Shown one piece after another: positions 50,329-60,206 of a stretch of 64,000 nucleotides of DNA. Position numbers and translations under genes: made by a program. The DNA comes from Terriglobia bacterium (GTDB lineage: Bacteria; Acidobacteriota; Terriglobia; Terriglobales; Acidobacteriaceae): contig JAIQGL010000001.1 in assembly GCA_020072585.1 (NCBI GenBank), forward strand, positions 310,001-374,000, given 5' to 3'. The first letter of the stretch is position 1. Every line of letters starts with the position of its first letter. The notes under the pieces are model-generated. The model did no database searches and was not told the DNA's origin. It worked only from the letters and a program-made list of their open reading frames with translations.

Positions 50329-52785
50329 CTAATTGCTGTAAAGCAGCACGCCATCTGTCTTTTCGGCGCCCTCGCCCACTTGGCGATAGAACAGCCGGTC
50401 GCTTTCAAGGTAGACCTCAATAAACGCTGGACGCGTCGTGATGGTCCCCTGGATCAGCGCCTCAGACAGCGGGTCTTCAATGTACCGCTGCAAGGCCCTG
50501 CGTAAAGGACGCGCGCCGTAACTGCGGTCGACCAGCGTCTTTTCCAGGATCCACTTCTTCGCTTCCTCGTTCACGGTGATGGTGATGTGCCGCTGTGCCA
50601 GGTTTCCGTTGAGCTGCTGTACCAGCAGTTCAAGGATCTGGATCAGGTCGGCATCGGTCAGCGCCTGGAAGAGAATCACTTCGTCCAGACGGTTCAGGAA
50701 TTCAGGATTGAAGGTCTTCTTCACTTCCTGCTTTACCAACTCCTCAACCTTTTCATTGACCGATTCTTCCTTGTCGATCTGGAAGCCGAGGCCTTTGCGC
50801 TTCATCAGGTGGCGCGCGCCAATGTTCGAGGTCATCACGATGATGACATTCTTGAAATCAACCGTGTTGCCCAAACCGTCCGTGAGCTGTCCGTCTTCGA
50901 GCACCTGCAACAGGATATTGAACACATCCGGGTGCGCTTTCTCGATTTCATCCAGCAGCACGACTGAGTATGGCGAACGTTTTACGCGTTCGGTCAGCTG
51001 GCCGCCTTCTTCGTATCCCACGTATCCTGGAGGCGAGCCGATCAGCTTGCTGACCGAATGCTTCTCCATGAACTCTGACATATCGAAGCGGATCAGAGAT
51101 TTCTCGCTGCCAAACAGGAAGTGCGCCAGCGTGCGGGCGACTTCGGTCTTGCCTACGCCGGTCGGTCCCAGGAACAGGAACGAACCGATGGGGCGGTGCG
51201 GAGATTTCAAACCGGCACGCGAGCGGCGGATCGAACGGGCCAGGGCGCTGATGGCCTTGTCCTGCGAGATCACGCGCTTGTGCAGCTCTTCTTCCACACG
51301 GAGCAGCTTCTGTGTCTCTTCTTCCTTGATGGAGGTCACGGGCACGCCGGTCCAGCGGCTTACCACTTCCTCAATGTCCTCGCGGTTTACAACGCCGGTG
51401 GAGGATTCATCCAGGTGATATTTCTCGCGCAGGGCACGCAGGTTCTCGCGCTCCTTGCGCTCTTCGTCGGAATAGAAGCGCGCCTTTTCGAACTCGTGGT
51501 TCGCAATGGCATTCTCCATCCGGTGAACAATGAACTTAATCCGCTTCTGGACTTCCGTGATCTCGTCCGGCAGCGAGGTCTGGCGCAGCTTAACGCGCGC
51601 CCCGGCCTCATCCATCAGGTCAATCGCCTTGTCCGGCAGGAAGCGGTCTGGAATATAGCGGTTGGAGTGGTACACCGCGTACTGGATTGCTTCATCGGTA
51701 TAACTCACCGCGTGGAATTTCTCGTAACGTTCCTTGATTCCGTAGATGATCTTGACCGCCTGCTCTTCACCCGGCGGCGGCACTTTCACGGCCTGGAAGC
51801 GCCGTTCCAGGGAGCGGTCTTTCTCAATCGATTTGCGGTACTCACCCGGCGTGGTTGCGCCGATGCACTGAATTTCACCGCGGGAAAGAGCGGGCTTAAG
51901 GATGTTTGCGGCGTCCAGCGATCCTTCCGCTGAACCAGCGCCCACCAGCGTGTGCAGCTCATCGATAAAGATAATGCTGTTCTGGCTCTCCATCAGTTCT
52001 TTCATGATGGTTTTCAGACGCTCTTCAAATTGTCCGCGATACTTGGTTCCGGCAACGATCAGCGAAAGATCGAGGCCCAGGATCCGTTTGTCCGCCAGGA
52101 ATGACGGTACGTCGCCGTCGGCGATGCGCTGCGCCAGGCCTTCCACGATCGCGGTCTTGCCTACGCCCGGTTCGCCGATCAGCACCGGATTGTTCTTGGT
52201 GCGGCGGCACAGAATCTGGATTACACGTTCAACTTCGCCTTCACGGCCGACGAGGGGATCAAGCTGGTTGTCCATGGCGGCCTGGGTCAGGTCGCGCGAG
52301 AATTCCGCCAGCAGGGAAGATTCACGGTTGGAACCGCGCTGGGGTTGGGCCTTTTCCTGTGTGCTGCGCGCCAGCTCTTCACGGATGGCGCTTAGGCGCA
52401 GGCCCCGCTCATGCAGGATTTCAGCGGCAAAGCACTTCTCTTCACGCAACAGTCCCAGCAGCAGGTGCTCGGTGCCGATGTGCTTATGGCTGAGGCGTTC
52501 CGCTTCCTCGGCTGCATAAGCCAATACCCGTTTGCATTCATTGCTTAAAGGCAGGTCCACTGACGTGGAGACCTTTTCCCGAATCGTGGTGTGCCCTTCA
52601 ATCTGCTTACGGATGGACTCAACCGACGCATGAGAGCGCAGAAAGCGGTTGGTTAACGCCTTGTCTTCACGCAATAAGCCCAGCAGCAAGTGCTCCGTCT
52701 CTATGTACGGAGAGCCAAACTGGCTGGCCTCGTATCTTGCAAAGAAGATTACGCGCCTGGCTTTCTCTGTATACCGCTCAAACAT
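50329..52785 (-). CDS. clpC: ClpC-type AAA+ ATP-dependent protease chaperone
   Basis: 818 residues with the ClpC architecture. Two N-terminal Clp_N repeats (1-145; [18 protein letters not shown]), then AAA-1 with Walker A GEPGVGKT and Walker [10 protein letters not shown], a middle domain with a UVR-like segment ([14 protein letters not shown]), and AAA-2 with GPTGVGKT and [16 protein letters not shown]. It unfolds substrates for ClpP. A ClpP-binding loop, GLGFQ in the [13 protein letters not shown] stretch, is visible. The length is standard. ATG at 52785. It lies 205 bp downstream of lolD on the same strand. The CtsR/McsAB partners seen in Firmicutes are not in the window. Confidence 0.95.
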   Translation of the reverse strand: MFERYTEKARRVIFFARYEASQFGSPYIETEHLLLGLLREDKALTNRFLRSHASVESIRKQIEGHTTIREKVSTSVDLPLSNECKRVLAYAAEEAERLSHKHIGTEHLLLGLLREEKCFAAEILHERGLRLSAIREELARSTQEKAQPQRGSNRESSLLAEFSRDLTQAAMDNQLDPLVGREGEVERVIQILCRRTKNNPVLIGEPGVGKTAIVEGLAQRIADGDVPSFLADKRILGLDLSLIVAGTKYRGQFEERLKTIMKELMESQNSIIFIDELHTLVGAGSAEGSLDAANILKPALSRGEIQCIGATTPGEYRKSIEKDRSLERRFQAVKVPPPGEEQAVKIIYGIKERYEKFHAVSYTDEAIQYAVYHSNRYIPDRFLPDKAIDLMDEAGARVKLRQTSLPDEITEVQKRIKFIVHRMENAIANHEFEKARFYSDEERKERENLRALREKYHLDESSTGVVNREDIEEVVSRWTGVPVTSIKEEETQKLLRVEEELHKRVISQDKAISALARSIRRSRAGLKSPHRPIGSFLFLGPTGVGKTEVARTLAHFLFGSEKSLIRFDMSEFMEKHSVSKLIGSPPGYVGYEEGGQLTERVKRSPYSVVLLDEIEKAHPDVFNILLQVLEDGQLTDGLGNTVDFKNVIIVMTSNIGARHLMKRKGLGFQIDKEESVNEKVEELVKQEVKKTFNPEFLNRLDEVILFQALTDADLIQILELLVQQLNGNLAQRHITITVNEEAKKWILEKTLVDRSYGARPLRRALQRYIEDPLSEALIQGTITTRPAFIEVYLESDRLFYRQVGEGAEKTDGVLLYSN

Positions 52786-52989
52786 ATTCCCCTCACCCAG
52801 ATGCTCCCAGTCACCTCTGCCGGAAACATCTTCTCTCTCTCTGGCTGCGATCCTCTACCTCTCCAGAAAGAAGCCTTTCTGTCCTGCCAGCGCCCTCCAT
52901 CACAAGGGGCTCCACTGCTGCGCCGGACAAACCTACCATCTGCCTTACTGGCAGATAAAAACCCAGAAACTCATCCCTCGCCCTTTTCG

Positions 52990-53712
52990 CTAATTCAGCG
53001 AAGCGGGCGACACTTCCTCAGCCATGCCGTGATGCAGCCGCAATACGCGGTCACAACGCCGGGCAAACTCAAGGTTGTGGGTGACGATGAGGGAAGTGAG
53101 CCGGTACTCTCGATGAAGTCTCTGCACCAAGGCAAATACCATTTCCGCGGTCCGGTTATCTAAATCGCCGGTCGGCTCGTCTGCCATCAGGATCTCAGGT
53201 CCTGTTACCAGCGCCCTGGCCAGGGCCACCCGTTGTTGCTCACCGCCGGAAAGTTCTCCTGCACGATGATGACTCCGGCTCTCTAATCCAACTTCCCGCA
53301 ACCACCCCGCAGCTTGTTTCATGGCCGTTGGGTAGGCGGTACCTTGTATCAGGAGCGGCATGGCAACATTCTCCTGCGCCGTAAATTCCGGCAGCAGGTA
53401 GTGAAACTGCCATACAATGCCGATTCTGCGATTGCGAAAATCCGCGGCAGCATCGTCTGTTAGTTTCGCTACGGGAATCTGGGCGCAGTATACGTCACCT
53501 GCGGAAGCACGATCAAGAGCACCGAGGATGTGCAACAAACTGCTCTTGCCTGCACCAGATTCACCCACAATGGCAAGCATTTCCCCCTTCCTCACCTGGA
53601 AGGACAAGTTTTCAAAGAGCACTAAATCTGTCTGACCCGACTTATATACCTTCTTAAGTCCGCTCACACGAACAATTTCAGGCGGCAGATCACGTTGTTC
53701 TATTGGATGCAC
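52990..53712 (-). CDS. lolD: Lipoprotein-releasing ABC ATPase
   Basis: 240 residues. Walker A is GESGAGKSS, the Q-loop is IVWQFHYLLPEF, the signature is LSGGEQQRVALARAL, Walker B is ILMADEPTGDLD and the switch His is in IVTHN. The VWQFHxLLPEFTAxENV motif is typical of LolD. It energises transfer of lipoproteins from the inner membrane to a carrier, together with the LolC/E permease encoded upstream. The start is GTG at 53712. Confidence 0.92.
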   Translation of the reverse strand: MHPIEQRDLPPEIVRVSGLKKVYKSGQTDLVLFENLSFQVRKGEMLAIVGESGAGKSSLLHILGALDRASAGDVYCAQIPVAKLTDDAAADFRNRRIGIVWQFHYLLPEFTAQENVAMPLLIQGTAYPTAMKQAAGWLREVGLESRSHHRAGELSGGEQQRVALARALVTGPEILMADEPTGDLDNRTAEMVFALVQRLHREYRLTSLIVTHNLEFARRCDRVLRLHHGMAEEVSPASLN

Positions 53713-53783
53713 CAGCCCGCCTCAATGGTGCAGCTATCTACCTTCGCCTGCATTTTCAGTGCCTTTCCCATCGCATGGACCCC

Positions 53784-53945
53784 TTACTTATTAGAACCCC
53801 TGTGACCAAGGTAAATCTCTAAAATTTCTCCCTCGAAACTTCTTGGGATTTCATTAAACTTCTTAATTCTTCTTACGAAAAACTCCAAGCCCTTCAACAT
53901 CTTCCACCGGCAGGCACCACGAAAGCAATGGGGTTTTTCACTCAT
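53784..53945 (-). CDS. Possible small protein between lolC and lolD
   Basis: A 53-residue frame starting MSEKPHCFRGACRWKM and ending in a basic/aromatic stretch (IYLGHRGSNK). Its ATG overlaps the lolC stop by 8 bp (ATGAGTGA), a layout typical of translational coupling. I recognise no family, and the sequence could be chance; the 225-bp gap between lolC and lolD is otherwise unexplained. Confidence 0.28.
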   Translation of the reverse strand: MSEKPHCFRGACRWKMLKGLEFFVRRIKKFNEIPRSFEGEILEIYLGHRGSNK

Positions 53946-55197
53946 AGCGTAACGCTTCGGCCGGCAAAACGCGCGCGGCCGACCAGGAGGGATACAGTGT
54001 GGCAACAAAAGAGATAAGCAGCGCCACGGCCGCAATCAGCACGCCATCCAGTATCCGCGGGGCAAAGGGCAGATAATCAATGGAATAGACCTCTGACGAT
54101 AACGCCACAAAATGGTATCTGGCCCCGGCAATCGCAACCCCGTAGCCCAGAATCAGTCCAGCCACAGTCCCTATTACCCCGATGAGCACTCCCTGGAACA
54201 TGAAGATAGCTCGGATTTGCCCCTTTTTTGCGCCCATGGAAATGAGTACGGCGATGTCCTTTGTTTTCTCCATCACCATCATGATCAGGGAAATCAATAT
54301 GTTCAGAGCGGCGACAAAAACGATCAGCCCGATGGTTAAAAATGTCACTACCCGCTCCAGCCGCAGGGCACGGAACAAGGCCCGGTTTTCTTCCATCCAA
54401 TTCTTGGCCGCAAACCCTGGTCCAGCGGCCTTTTCCAGATCCTTTCCCACTTCTTCTGCTTTATACAGATCGTCAATCTTGAACTCAATGACCGATATCA
54501 CACTGTCTGGAAGGCTAAACAGGCGTTGTGCGTCAGAGAGGCGGATGAAGCCCCAGGCGCTGTCATAGTTATAGAAACCGGAGCGGAAAATCCCAACAAC
54601 CCTGAATTGCTGGTATCTCGGCATCATCCCAAGTGGTGAAAGCTCGCCTTGCGGGCTGATAACCATAATGGTGGATCCCACCGTTGCGCCGATTGTCTCC
54701 GCTAAGTCCTTTCCTAGCACTACGGGGGGCAAGCTTTTGCCAGCCTTGCAGGCTTCATCTGCCTCTGCGCAAGGCTCCAATGGAGCCGCGGAACCGAGCT
54801 TTATGGATTTCAGTAGTTCACTTACCCGATTTTCATATTCGGGAATAACGCCCTTTAAAAGCGCTCCGCTGGCTCTTGCCGCTCTGGATGCCAGAACCTG
54901 TCCATACATCGCTGGCGCTACGCCGATCACACGAGGCTGCTTCTCCAGCCGCGTCATCAAGGCACGCCAGTTTTCAATGCCGTCATTTTGTACCCGCACC
55001 AGATTGATGTGGGATTGTGAGCCGAGTAACTGGTCCTGAAGGTCTTTCTGGAAGCCGGCGTTGATGGACAAGGCTATTACCAATGAAGCCACTCCAGCCG
55101 TCACGCCGATGACTGAGATCACCGTGATCACGCCGATCACCGCCTGCCGCCGTTTGGCACGCAGGTAACGTGCGGCAACAAAGAGTTCAAATCTCAC
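53938..55197 (-). CDS. Lipoprotein-releasing system permease (LolC/LolE family)
   Basis: 419 residues. The N-terminal FVAARYLRAKRRQ and first helix (GVITVISVIGVTAGVASLVIAL), a large periplasmic MacB_PCD-like domain (50-265), then an FtsX domain with three helices (FVAALNILISLIMMVMEKTKDIAVL is the LolC/E signature region). It ends SWSAARVLPAEALRYE. It extracts lipoproteins from the inner membrane with LolD. Only one permease is encoded, so it probably acts as a homodimer (LolF-like). The start is GTG at 55197. Confidence 0.92.
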   Translation of the reverse strand: MRFELFVAARYLRAKRRQAVIGVITVISVIGVTAGVASLVIALSINAGFQKDLQDQLLGSQSHINLVRVQNDGIENWRALMTRLEKQPRVIGVAPAMYGQVLASRAARASGALLKGVIPEYENRVSELLKSIKLGSAAPLEPCAEADEACKAGKSLPPVVLGKDLAETIGATVGSTIMVISPQGELSPLGMMPRYQQFRVVGIFRSGFYNYDSAWGFIRLSDAQRLFSLPDSVISVIEFKIDDLYKAEEVGKDLEKAAGPGFAAKNWMEENRALFRALRLERVVTFLTIGLIVFVAALNILISLIMMVMEKTKDIAVLISMGAKKGQIRAIFMFQGVLIGVIGTVAGLILGYGVAIAGARYHFVALSSEVYSIDYLPFAPRILDGVLIAAVALLISFVATLYPSWSAARVLPAEALRYE

Positions 55198-55246
55198 TCT
55201 ATCTCCAGAGACAGCTGCCCGGCCCTTTTCATACGGTTACCCTTGT

Positions 55247-55843
55247 TCATACAGACGCCCTCTGAAATGGCAATGGGACAATGGGCACGCGGGCCTTGTA
55301 CTCGCGAAAGCTCTGTCCAAAGCGTTTTTCCAATTCCTGCTCCTCTATCCAGATCATCAGAGGAAACGTGAAGAGAGCGCTGACTGCCAGAAACAGGTAA
55401 CTCACCATCAGGCCGCTGCCAATGGCCCAGCCGGCAAGATTTAAAAGGTGCGCGATGTAGATGGGATGGCGCATGCGCGCGTGCAAACCCGTGGTGACCA
55501 ATTCCTGCGCGTGCTCCCGTGGACGCAACTCCGCTTCACCACTGAGTTTGTGGCCGCCAAAGCCGGAACGGATACCAGCGTAGGTGCGTATCCCCAGCCA
55601 GAACGGAAGAACGGCCGGCGCCCACATCCACGGAGAAGAATAAAGCTGCACCGTGTGCCAGGGCCAGGTGATCCACGCGAGCACAAAAATGATCAGCGCC
55701 CAGATTGGCAGCAAGAGCCAATACGGTGACCGGCGCATGTTCCGCCACGAATCGGCAAAAGGGTGGATAGCAAACCAGAAAAGAGGAATGCTGCCGTAGA
55801 GCACACTCACCATCCATGGAATGTGCAGCAGCTTTGCCTCCAT
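55247..55843 (-). CDS. Isoprenylcysteine carboxyl methyltransferase-like membrane protein
   Basis: 198 residues with about five hydrophobic segments. The C-terminal half has the ICMT/PEMT pattern: LVTTGLHARMRHPIYIAHLL (SAM-binding HP motif), a hydrophobic helical hairpin, then EEQELEKRFGQSFREYKARV. Bacterial members methylate unknown small or lipid substrates. ATG at 55843 (MEAKLLHIPW). The gene lies 49 bp upstream of the lolC-like gene on the same strand, so it may be the first gene of that operon. Confidence 0.82.
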   Translation of the reverse strand: MEAKLLHIPWMVSVLYGSIPLFWFAIHPFADSWRNMRRSPYWLLLPIWALIIFVLAWITWPWHTVQLYSSPWMWAPAVLPFWLGIRTYAGIRSGFGGHKLSGEAELRPREHAQELVTTGLHARMRHPIYIAHLLNLAGWAIGSGLMVSYLFLAVSALFTFPLMIWIEEQELEKRFGQSFREYKARVPIVPLPFQRASV

Positions 55844-55902
55844 ATTTGAATTGTAGCAGTGTACTGAATGCAGCACATGTCCCAATAATGGAACCGCCAG
55901 CT

Positions 55903-56030
55903 AGATCGTCATTCCGAAGGCCGTAAAACGAGCGCACGGTTCATTAAGTGCGCGAGTCGGGGCCCCGGCACGTGGTTTTGGCGTGTTGGGATGAGAGTAG
56001 ACCTAAGGGCCCTTGTGTTTGACGAGTGAA
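55903..56030. repeat. Palindrome-rich intergenic segment, possible dispersed element
   Basis: GCGCAC (55932-55937) pairs with GTGCGC (55948-55953). It is followed by the palindromes CGGGGCCCCG and AAGGGCCCTT. The composition differs from the coding DNA around it and recalls GC-rich repetitive intergenic elements in Acidobacteria. No gene is visible. Confidence 0.4.
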
Positions 56031-56071
56031 GAAGGGGCAATTAGCTTTGAAGGTTCTACTGCTCAAATTTC

Positions 56072-56830
56072 ATGATCCGGCCAAAACGCAGAAAACAACT
56101 TCCATTACAACCGGTCATCCGCTGCGTGATCTTTGACCTGGATGACACGCTCTATGACTGCTTTGGACAGCGCGTGCGCGTGGCCCATCGCTTCGCCGCG
56201 CAGGCCATGGTTGAGGCTGGTCTCAAGGCCGATGCGGAAGCCGTGTATCGCGTCCGCATGCGCGCCTTCCGCCAGGACCCCATGCTCCGCCACATCGATG
56301 CCGAGGTCTCGCGCCACTTCCGTGCTGAAGATCCTGAGGCCGTCAGCCGCGCCGCGCGCGAAGCCTATTTCAATTGTCCTGTCGGCAAACTCAAGCTGTT
56401 TACCGGATCATTGCCGCTACTGCGCTTTCTGGCAAAACGCGGTGTAAGGAATTTCATCGTCAGCTTCGGCGAGCCCGCGACCCAGCACGCAAAAGTGAAA
56501 GCGCTGGGTCTGGACTGCGAGCCCTCCATCGAAAAGATTTATTATGCCGATCGCGGCAACGTGCTTACCAAAGAAGCTGCTTTCCACAGGATCCAGAAAA
56601 AGACCCGGCTGAAATCCCAGGAGATCCTGGTAGTCGGCGACCGCCCCTCGCGCGAGATCCGTGCCGGCAGGGATCTGGGCATGCACACCGTTCGCCTGCG
56701 TCACGGTGAGTTCAAAGCGCAAATGCCTGCGGGACCGGAAGAAGAGCCGGATTATGTGGTGGCAAGCATTGCTGCTATCCGCACACTGCCGTTCGCCTGG
56801 GGAGATGCAGAATTTTATCGTGGAGTTTGA
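56072..56830 (+). CDS. HAD-superfamily hydrolase
   Basis: 252 residues. A basic N-terminal leader is followed by the HAD motif I FDLDDTLYD (both Asp residues present), a helical cap, motif II Ser in IVSFGEPA, motif III Lys in VLTKEAAF, and motif IV GDRPSREIRAGRDLGM. All catalytic residues are in place, so it should be a phosphatase. It is closest in feel to pyrimidine-5'-nucleotidase-like or REG-2-like HADs, but the substrate is not readable. ATG at 56072. It is convergent with the aspartic protease. Confidence 0.87.
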   Translation: MIRPKRRKQLPLQPVIRCVIFDLDDTLYDCFGQRVRVAHRFAAQAMVEAGLKADAEAVYRVRMRAFRQDPMLRHIDAEVSRHFRAEDPEAVSRAAREAYFNCPVGKLKLFTGSLPLLRFLAKRGVRNFIVSFGEPATQHAKVKALGLDCEPSIEKIYYADRGNVLTKEAAFHRIQKKTRLKSQEILVVGDRPSREIRAGRDLGMHTVRLRHGEFKAQMPAGPEEEPDYVVASIAAIRTLPFAWGDAEFYRGV

Positions 56831-56872
56831 GGTGACGCACTCCTCATTGGCTCGTCCTGTTTGGGGCGCCCT

Positions 56873-57775
56873 TTAATTGCCCGCCTTCGGCTCTCGAATG
56901 TCGAATCTCGGATTGAATATTACAAAACCCTCCCGATTGTTGACATAGAGAGCGCGAAACAGGATTGTAGGCAGCAGGCCGTCTTCGGGGCGCGACTCGC
57001 CGGCGCCCGGAGACAAGAGAGCCAGCTTGATATCGTGGAAATGTTGATCGCCGATCGTGAGAGAGTGAATGCGCAGCATCGCGACTTCCAGAGAATCGCT
57101 CCGGGAATTGACGAGCGAAGAGTTTCCGCCGAGTTGCGAGGGGCTCAGCTGCTCCATTTTGCGAAAGAGTACCAGATCGCTGCTCCCGGAATCGAGCAGT
57201 AGATGCGCCTTGGCAATGCCCAGGGACGGCATTTCCGCCTGAATCACCATCCTGCTGCCGGTTGCTTCAAGAGGCACGCGCTTTCCTATTGTGGAATCGC
57301 GCAACTCGTTTTGTGACTCAAGGTGCAGAAGCCGCCGGCGGTAATCAAGCGCGTAATTGAAATGCGAGAGGAAATTCTGTCCGAGAATGCCGCGAAGGTG
57401 CGGATCCAGTTTGCGCAGTTCCGGCATGTCTTCAACAAGGACCTCCACGTCAGATACCGCAGCCGAGCCTAAGGCGACCCTGCGCAGTGAGCTCCTTACC
57501 AGGACCTGTTTGCCGACAGGCGTGGTCAAGGTCATGCGATCCAATGGCGCCAGCGACAATAGTGAAGCAAGTCTCGGATCCACAAGAGTGGTATCCGTTC
57601 CGGTGTCGAGAATGAAATCGAATGGGCCAAGGTCGTTCATCTGAAGCGACACGACGGTGAAGGTATCGTGCACCAACCGAAACTGCTCTTGCTGCTGGGC
57701 GCTTGCCGCCGGACAGGCAGCTGCGACGCTAACGTAAAATAAAACCTTCAGTCCAAAGTAGTGTGTTTTTGTCAT
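56873..57775 (-). CDS. Secreted retropepsin-like aspartic protease
   Basis: 300 residues with a signal peptide (ending SAQ near residue 27) and two aspartic protease half-sites: FILDTGTDTT near residue 55 and LLLDSGSSDLV near 190, each with a following hydrophobic-Gly element (GILGQNFLS after the first). Both Asp-Thr/Ser-Gly triads are intact, so a single chain should form a complete pepsin/retropepsin-like site. It acts outside the cytosol on unknown substrates. Start ATG 57775. The Shine-Dalgarno GGGAGG is 5 nt upstream but lies within a perfect 11-bp hairpin, so translation may be controlled. Divergent from the winged-helix/PD40 regulator. Confidence 0.85.
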   Translation of the reverse strand: MTKTHYFGLKVLFYVSVAAACPAASAQQQEQFRLVHDTFTVVSLQMNDLGPFDFILDTGTDTTLVDPRLASLLSLAPLDRMTLTTPVGKQVLVRSSLRRVALGSAAVSDVEVLVEDMPELRKLDPHLRGILGQNFLSHFNYALDYRRRLLHLESQNELRDSTIGKRVPLEATGSRMVIQAEMPSLGIAKAHLLLDSGSSDLVLFRKMEQLSPSQLGGNSSLVNSRSDSLEVAMLRIHSLTIGDQHFHDIKLALLSPGAGESRPEDGLLPTILFRALYVNNREGFVIFNPRFDIREPKAGN

Positions 57776-57776
57776 C

Positions 57777-57802
57777 AAGTCCTCCCTGTTTAGGGAGGAC
57801 TT
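57777..57802 (-). promoter_or_regulatory. Perfect 11-bp hairpin sequestering the protease Shine-Dalgarno
   Basis: In the minus-strand mRNA, AAGTCCTCCCT (57802-57792) pairs completely with AGGGAGGACTT (57787-57777) around an AAAC loop. The 3' arm contains the ribosome binding site AGGGAGGA, and its last base is one nucleotide from the ATG at 57775. It is not followed by a T-run in either direction, so a terminator is unlikely. Confidence 0.82.
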
Positions 57803-57869
57803 TAGGTTTCAGCCGTCTGGAGAGTAATGAGGTCGAGTTGATCTTTCGGCAAGGTTCGATGATGGAGTT

Positions 57870-60044
57870 GTGAGGGCAGACGTGGCAGAGCGTTATAGCT
57901 TCGACGATGTGGAAATTGACCCGAGCGAGTTTCGGGTGGTCAAGTCTGGCCAGGCTGTACCGGTGGAGCCTAAGGCGTTGCAGGTATTGGTTTTCATGGT
58001 CGAGAACCGGGGCCGTCTGATAGAGAAGGGCGAACTTCTCAACGCTGTCTGGAAGGATGCCTTTGTTACGGAAAATGTTCTCAGCCGCGCAGTCGCCCAG
58101 TTGCGCAAGGGGCTGGCCGACGATCCGAAAGATGCCCGTTACATTGAGACAGTCCCAACGCGCGGCTATCGTTTTATCGCGGATGTCGAGGTCCGGGACG
58201 ATCAGATTCAGCCCCAGGCCGCTGCGCCCACGGTTGCTGCTCCGACGATTGTGCCCAAGCCACAAAGGAAGACCCGGGCCTGGGTGGTGGTTTCTGCCTT
58301 GGCGGGAGTGATCCTGATCGCCGCGCTTGTGCTGGTGCTTCGCCGGCAGCGCACGGCAGAGCATCTCGAGGTGTTGAACTCTAACCAGATAACCACGTCG
58401 AGCGGACTGTCTATGTATCCCTCATTCTCGCCTGACGGCAACGCCATGGCTTACTCGGCGGACCGCGGCAAAGGATTTGAACTTTTCGTTCGCCAGCTTG
58501 CTCCCGGGGGTCGGGAGGTACAGATCACTACCGACGGTGGCCAGAATATGCAGCCAGCGTGGTCCCCGGACGGGCAGTTCATCGCGTACCATTCCTACCG
58601 AAGCGGCGGCATCTGGATCGTGCCGGCTTTGGGTGGCAGCTCGCGACGGATCTGCGAGTTCGGCTCCCATCCCGCGTGGTCGCGCGACGGCGCATGGATT
58701 GCTTTTCAGTCCGCGCCAAGCACTGACCTGAGCGCCGATAGCAGCGGAGTTTTCCCTCCTTCCACGATCTGGCAGGTTCGCTCTGACGGACGTGACGCAA
58801 CCCAGATCACACATCCCGGCGTGCCGGAAGGCGGACACGGAGCGCCGTCGTGGTCGCCCGATGGCAAGCACCTTGTGTTTGTATCCGTGATACTCGGCCG
58901 TTCGAGCGTATGGGCCACTGACACGCAAGGCTCGCCTCCTGTGCGCCTGTCGCCGGATGCTCTCGGCAATTATGATCCCATCTATTCACTGGACGGTAAG
59001 AGTGTTCTCTATGGCGCCGTGACCCCTACGGCGAACTATGGATTGTGGCAGGTCAGAATCTCTCCCGAGACCTCCATTCCGCTCGAAGAGCCGGTGCAGA
59101 TCGTGAACTCTGGCGGAGTTCGCATCAAGAATCTGGCCCTCTCCAGAGACGGTAAAAAGCTTCTCTATTCCGCCGTTAGCCTCACCAGCAGCCTGCAATC
59201 CTTGCCGCTCTCCCCCTCGGGAGAGCCTTCTGGCCCGCCCGTCGCGCTCAGCAGCGATGTTGGCTGCCGGGCATTCGGTCCCGTATTTTCGCCGGACGGC
59301 GCGCGCATCGCATTTTCCTCCTGCCGCGGTCTCGCTGGAGCCATTCCACGGGTTTGGCTGGTGAATGCTGACGGAACTGACAAGCAGCCACTCACCCTTG
59401 GCCCAACATCTTCCGGGGTCCCCAGATGGTTTCCCGATGGACGCAGGATCCTGTTCCTGCATGGCCATTGGAAACCCAGCGGCTTATACGCGATCGATCT
59501 GCAAACGCGCCAGGAGAGCCAGTTGGCATCCATTGACCGCGACTTAGAAGCCTTTGATCTTTCGCCCGATGGCAAACTGGTCATATTCAATTCAACCACT
59601 GCCGGAATCGTCAATCTGTGGCGATTGAACCTGGAGGATGGAAAGACCTCGCAGTTCACCTTCGATAAGGAGCTGCTTGGATTTCCGTCGTGGTCGCCGA
59701 ACGGAGAATTCATTGCCGCGGAAATGCAGCGCGGCCCCGATACCAATATCGTGATCGTGCCAAAATCCGGCGGGCCTTTGACTCAGGTCACATTCGATCA
59801 CGCACTCAACTGGCCGCACAGCTGGTCTCCGGACGGAGATCGCATCATTTTTGCCAAACGCGAATCCACCGGATTCTGGAATGTGTGGTCAGTCTCAAAG
59901 TCCACGTTGAAGCAAAGGCAGCTGACTCACTATGAAAACCTCAATGCCTTTGTCCGGTATCCCACCATCTCCCCGCGAGGCAACCAGATCGTCTACGAAT
60001 CTACGGAATCAACCGGGAATATCTGGATGATCGAATTCAAATGA
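57870..60044 (+). CDS. Winged-helix (Trans_reg_C) regulator fused to PD40 beta-propeller
   Basis: 724 residues. A cytosolic OmpR/CadC-type winged-helix domain (about 8-105; VEPKALQVLVFMVEN, LRKGLADDPKDARYIETVPTRGYRF in part) is followed by a Pro/Ala linker and one transmembrane helix (about 132-155). A large periplasmic TolB-like propeller with repeated FSPDGxxxAY blades follows. This CadC-like layout, in which a membrane-bound DNA-binding domain senses through an extracytoplasmic propeller, is very common in Acidobacteria. GTG start at 57870. It is divergent from the secreted protease, which is a candidate target. Confidence 0.88.
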   Translation: MRADVAERYSFDDVEIDPSEFRVVKSGQAVPVEPKALQVLVFMVENRGRLIEKGELLNAVWKDAFVTENVLSRAVAQLRKGLADDPKDARYIETVPTRGYRFIADVEVRDDQIQPQAAAPTVAAPTIVPKPQRKTRAWVVVSALAGVILIAALVLVLRRQRTAEHLEVLNSNQITTSSGLSMYPSFSPDGNAMAYSADRGKGFELFVRQLAPGGREVQITTDGGQNMQPAWSPDGQFIAYHSYRSGGIWIVPALGGSSRRICEFGSHPAWSRDGAWIAFQSAPSTDLSADSSGVFPPSTIWQVRSDGRDATQITHPGVPEGGHGAPSWSPDGKHLVFVSVILGRSSVWATDTQGSPPVRLSPDALGNYDPIYSLDGKSVLYGAVTPTANYGLWQVRISPETSIPLEEPVQIVNSGGVRIKNLALSRDGKKLLYSAVSLTSSLQSLPLSPSGEPSGPPVALSSDVGCRAFGPVFSPDGARIAFSSCRGLAGAIPRVWLVNADGTDKQPLTLGPTSSGVPRWFPDGRRILFLHGHWKPSGLYAIDLQTRQESQLASIDRDLEAFDLSPDGKLVIFNSTTAGIVNLWRLNLEDGKTSQFTFDKELLGFPSWSPNGEFIAAEMQRGPDTNIVIVPKSGGPLTQVTFDHALNWPHSWSPDGDRIIFAKRESTGFWNVWSVSKSTLKQRQLTHYENLNAFVRYPTISPRGNQIVYESTESTGNIWMIEFK

Positions 60045-60206
60045 AGCTGATTTAAGATCCTGACACTAAGATTTTCGCGGCGAGATAAGAATTCAATACA
60101 GAGCAGCATGTTGGCTGCATAGGTAGATGGCGATGCGCACGGCCGCGATGAGAGAGAATCGATCAATCTTCCAGGGACCCAGTGTGCTGTGTCCCAAATG
60201 CAGCCG

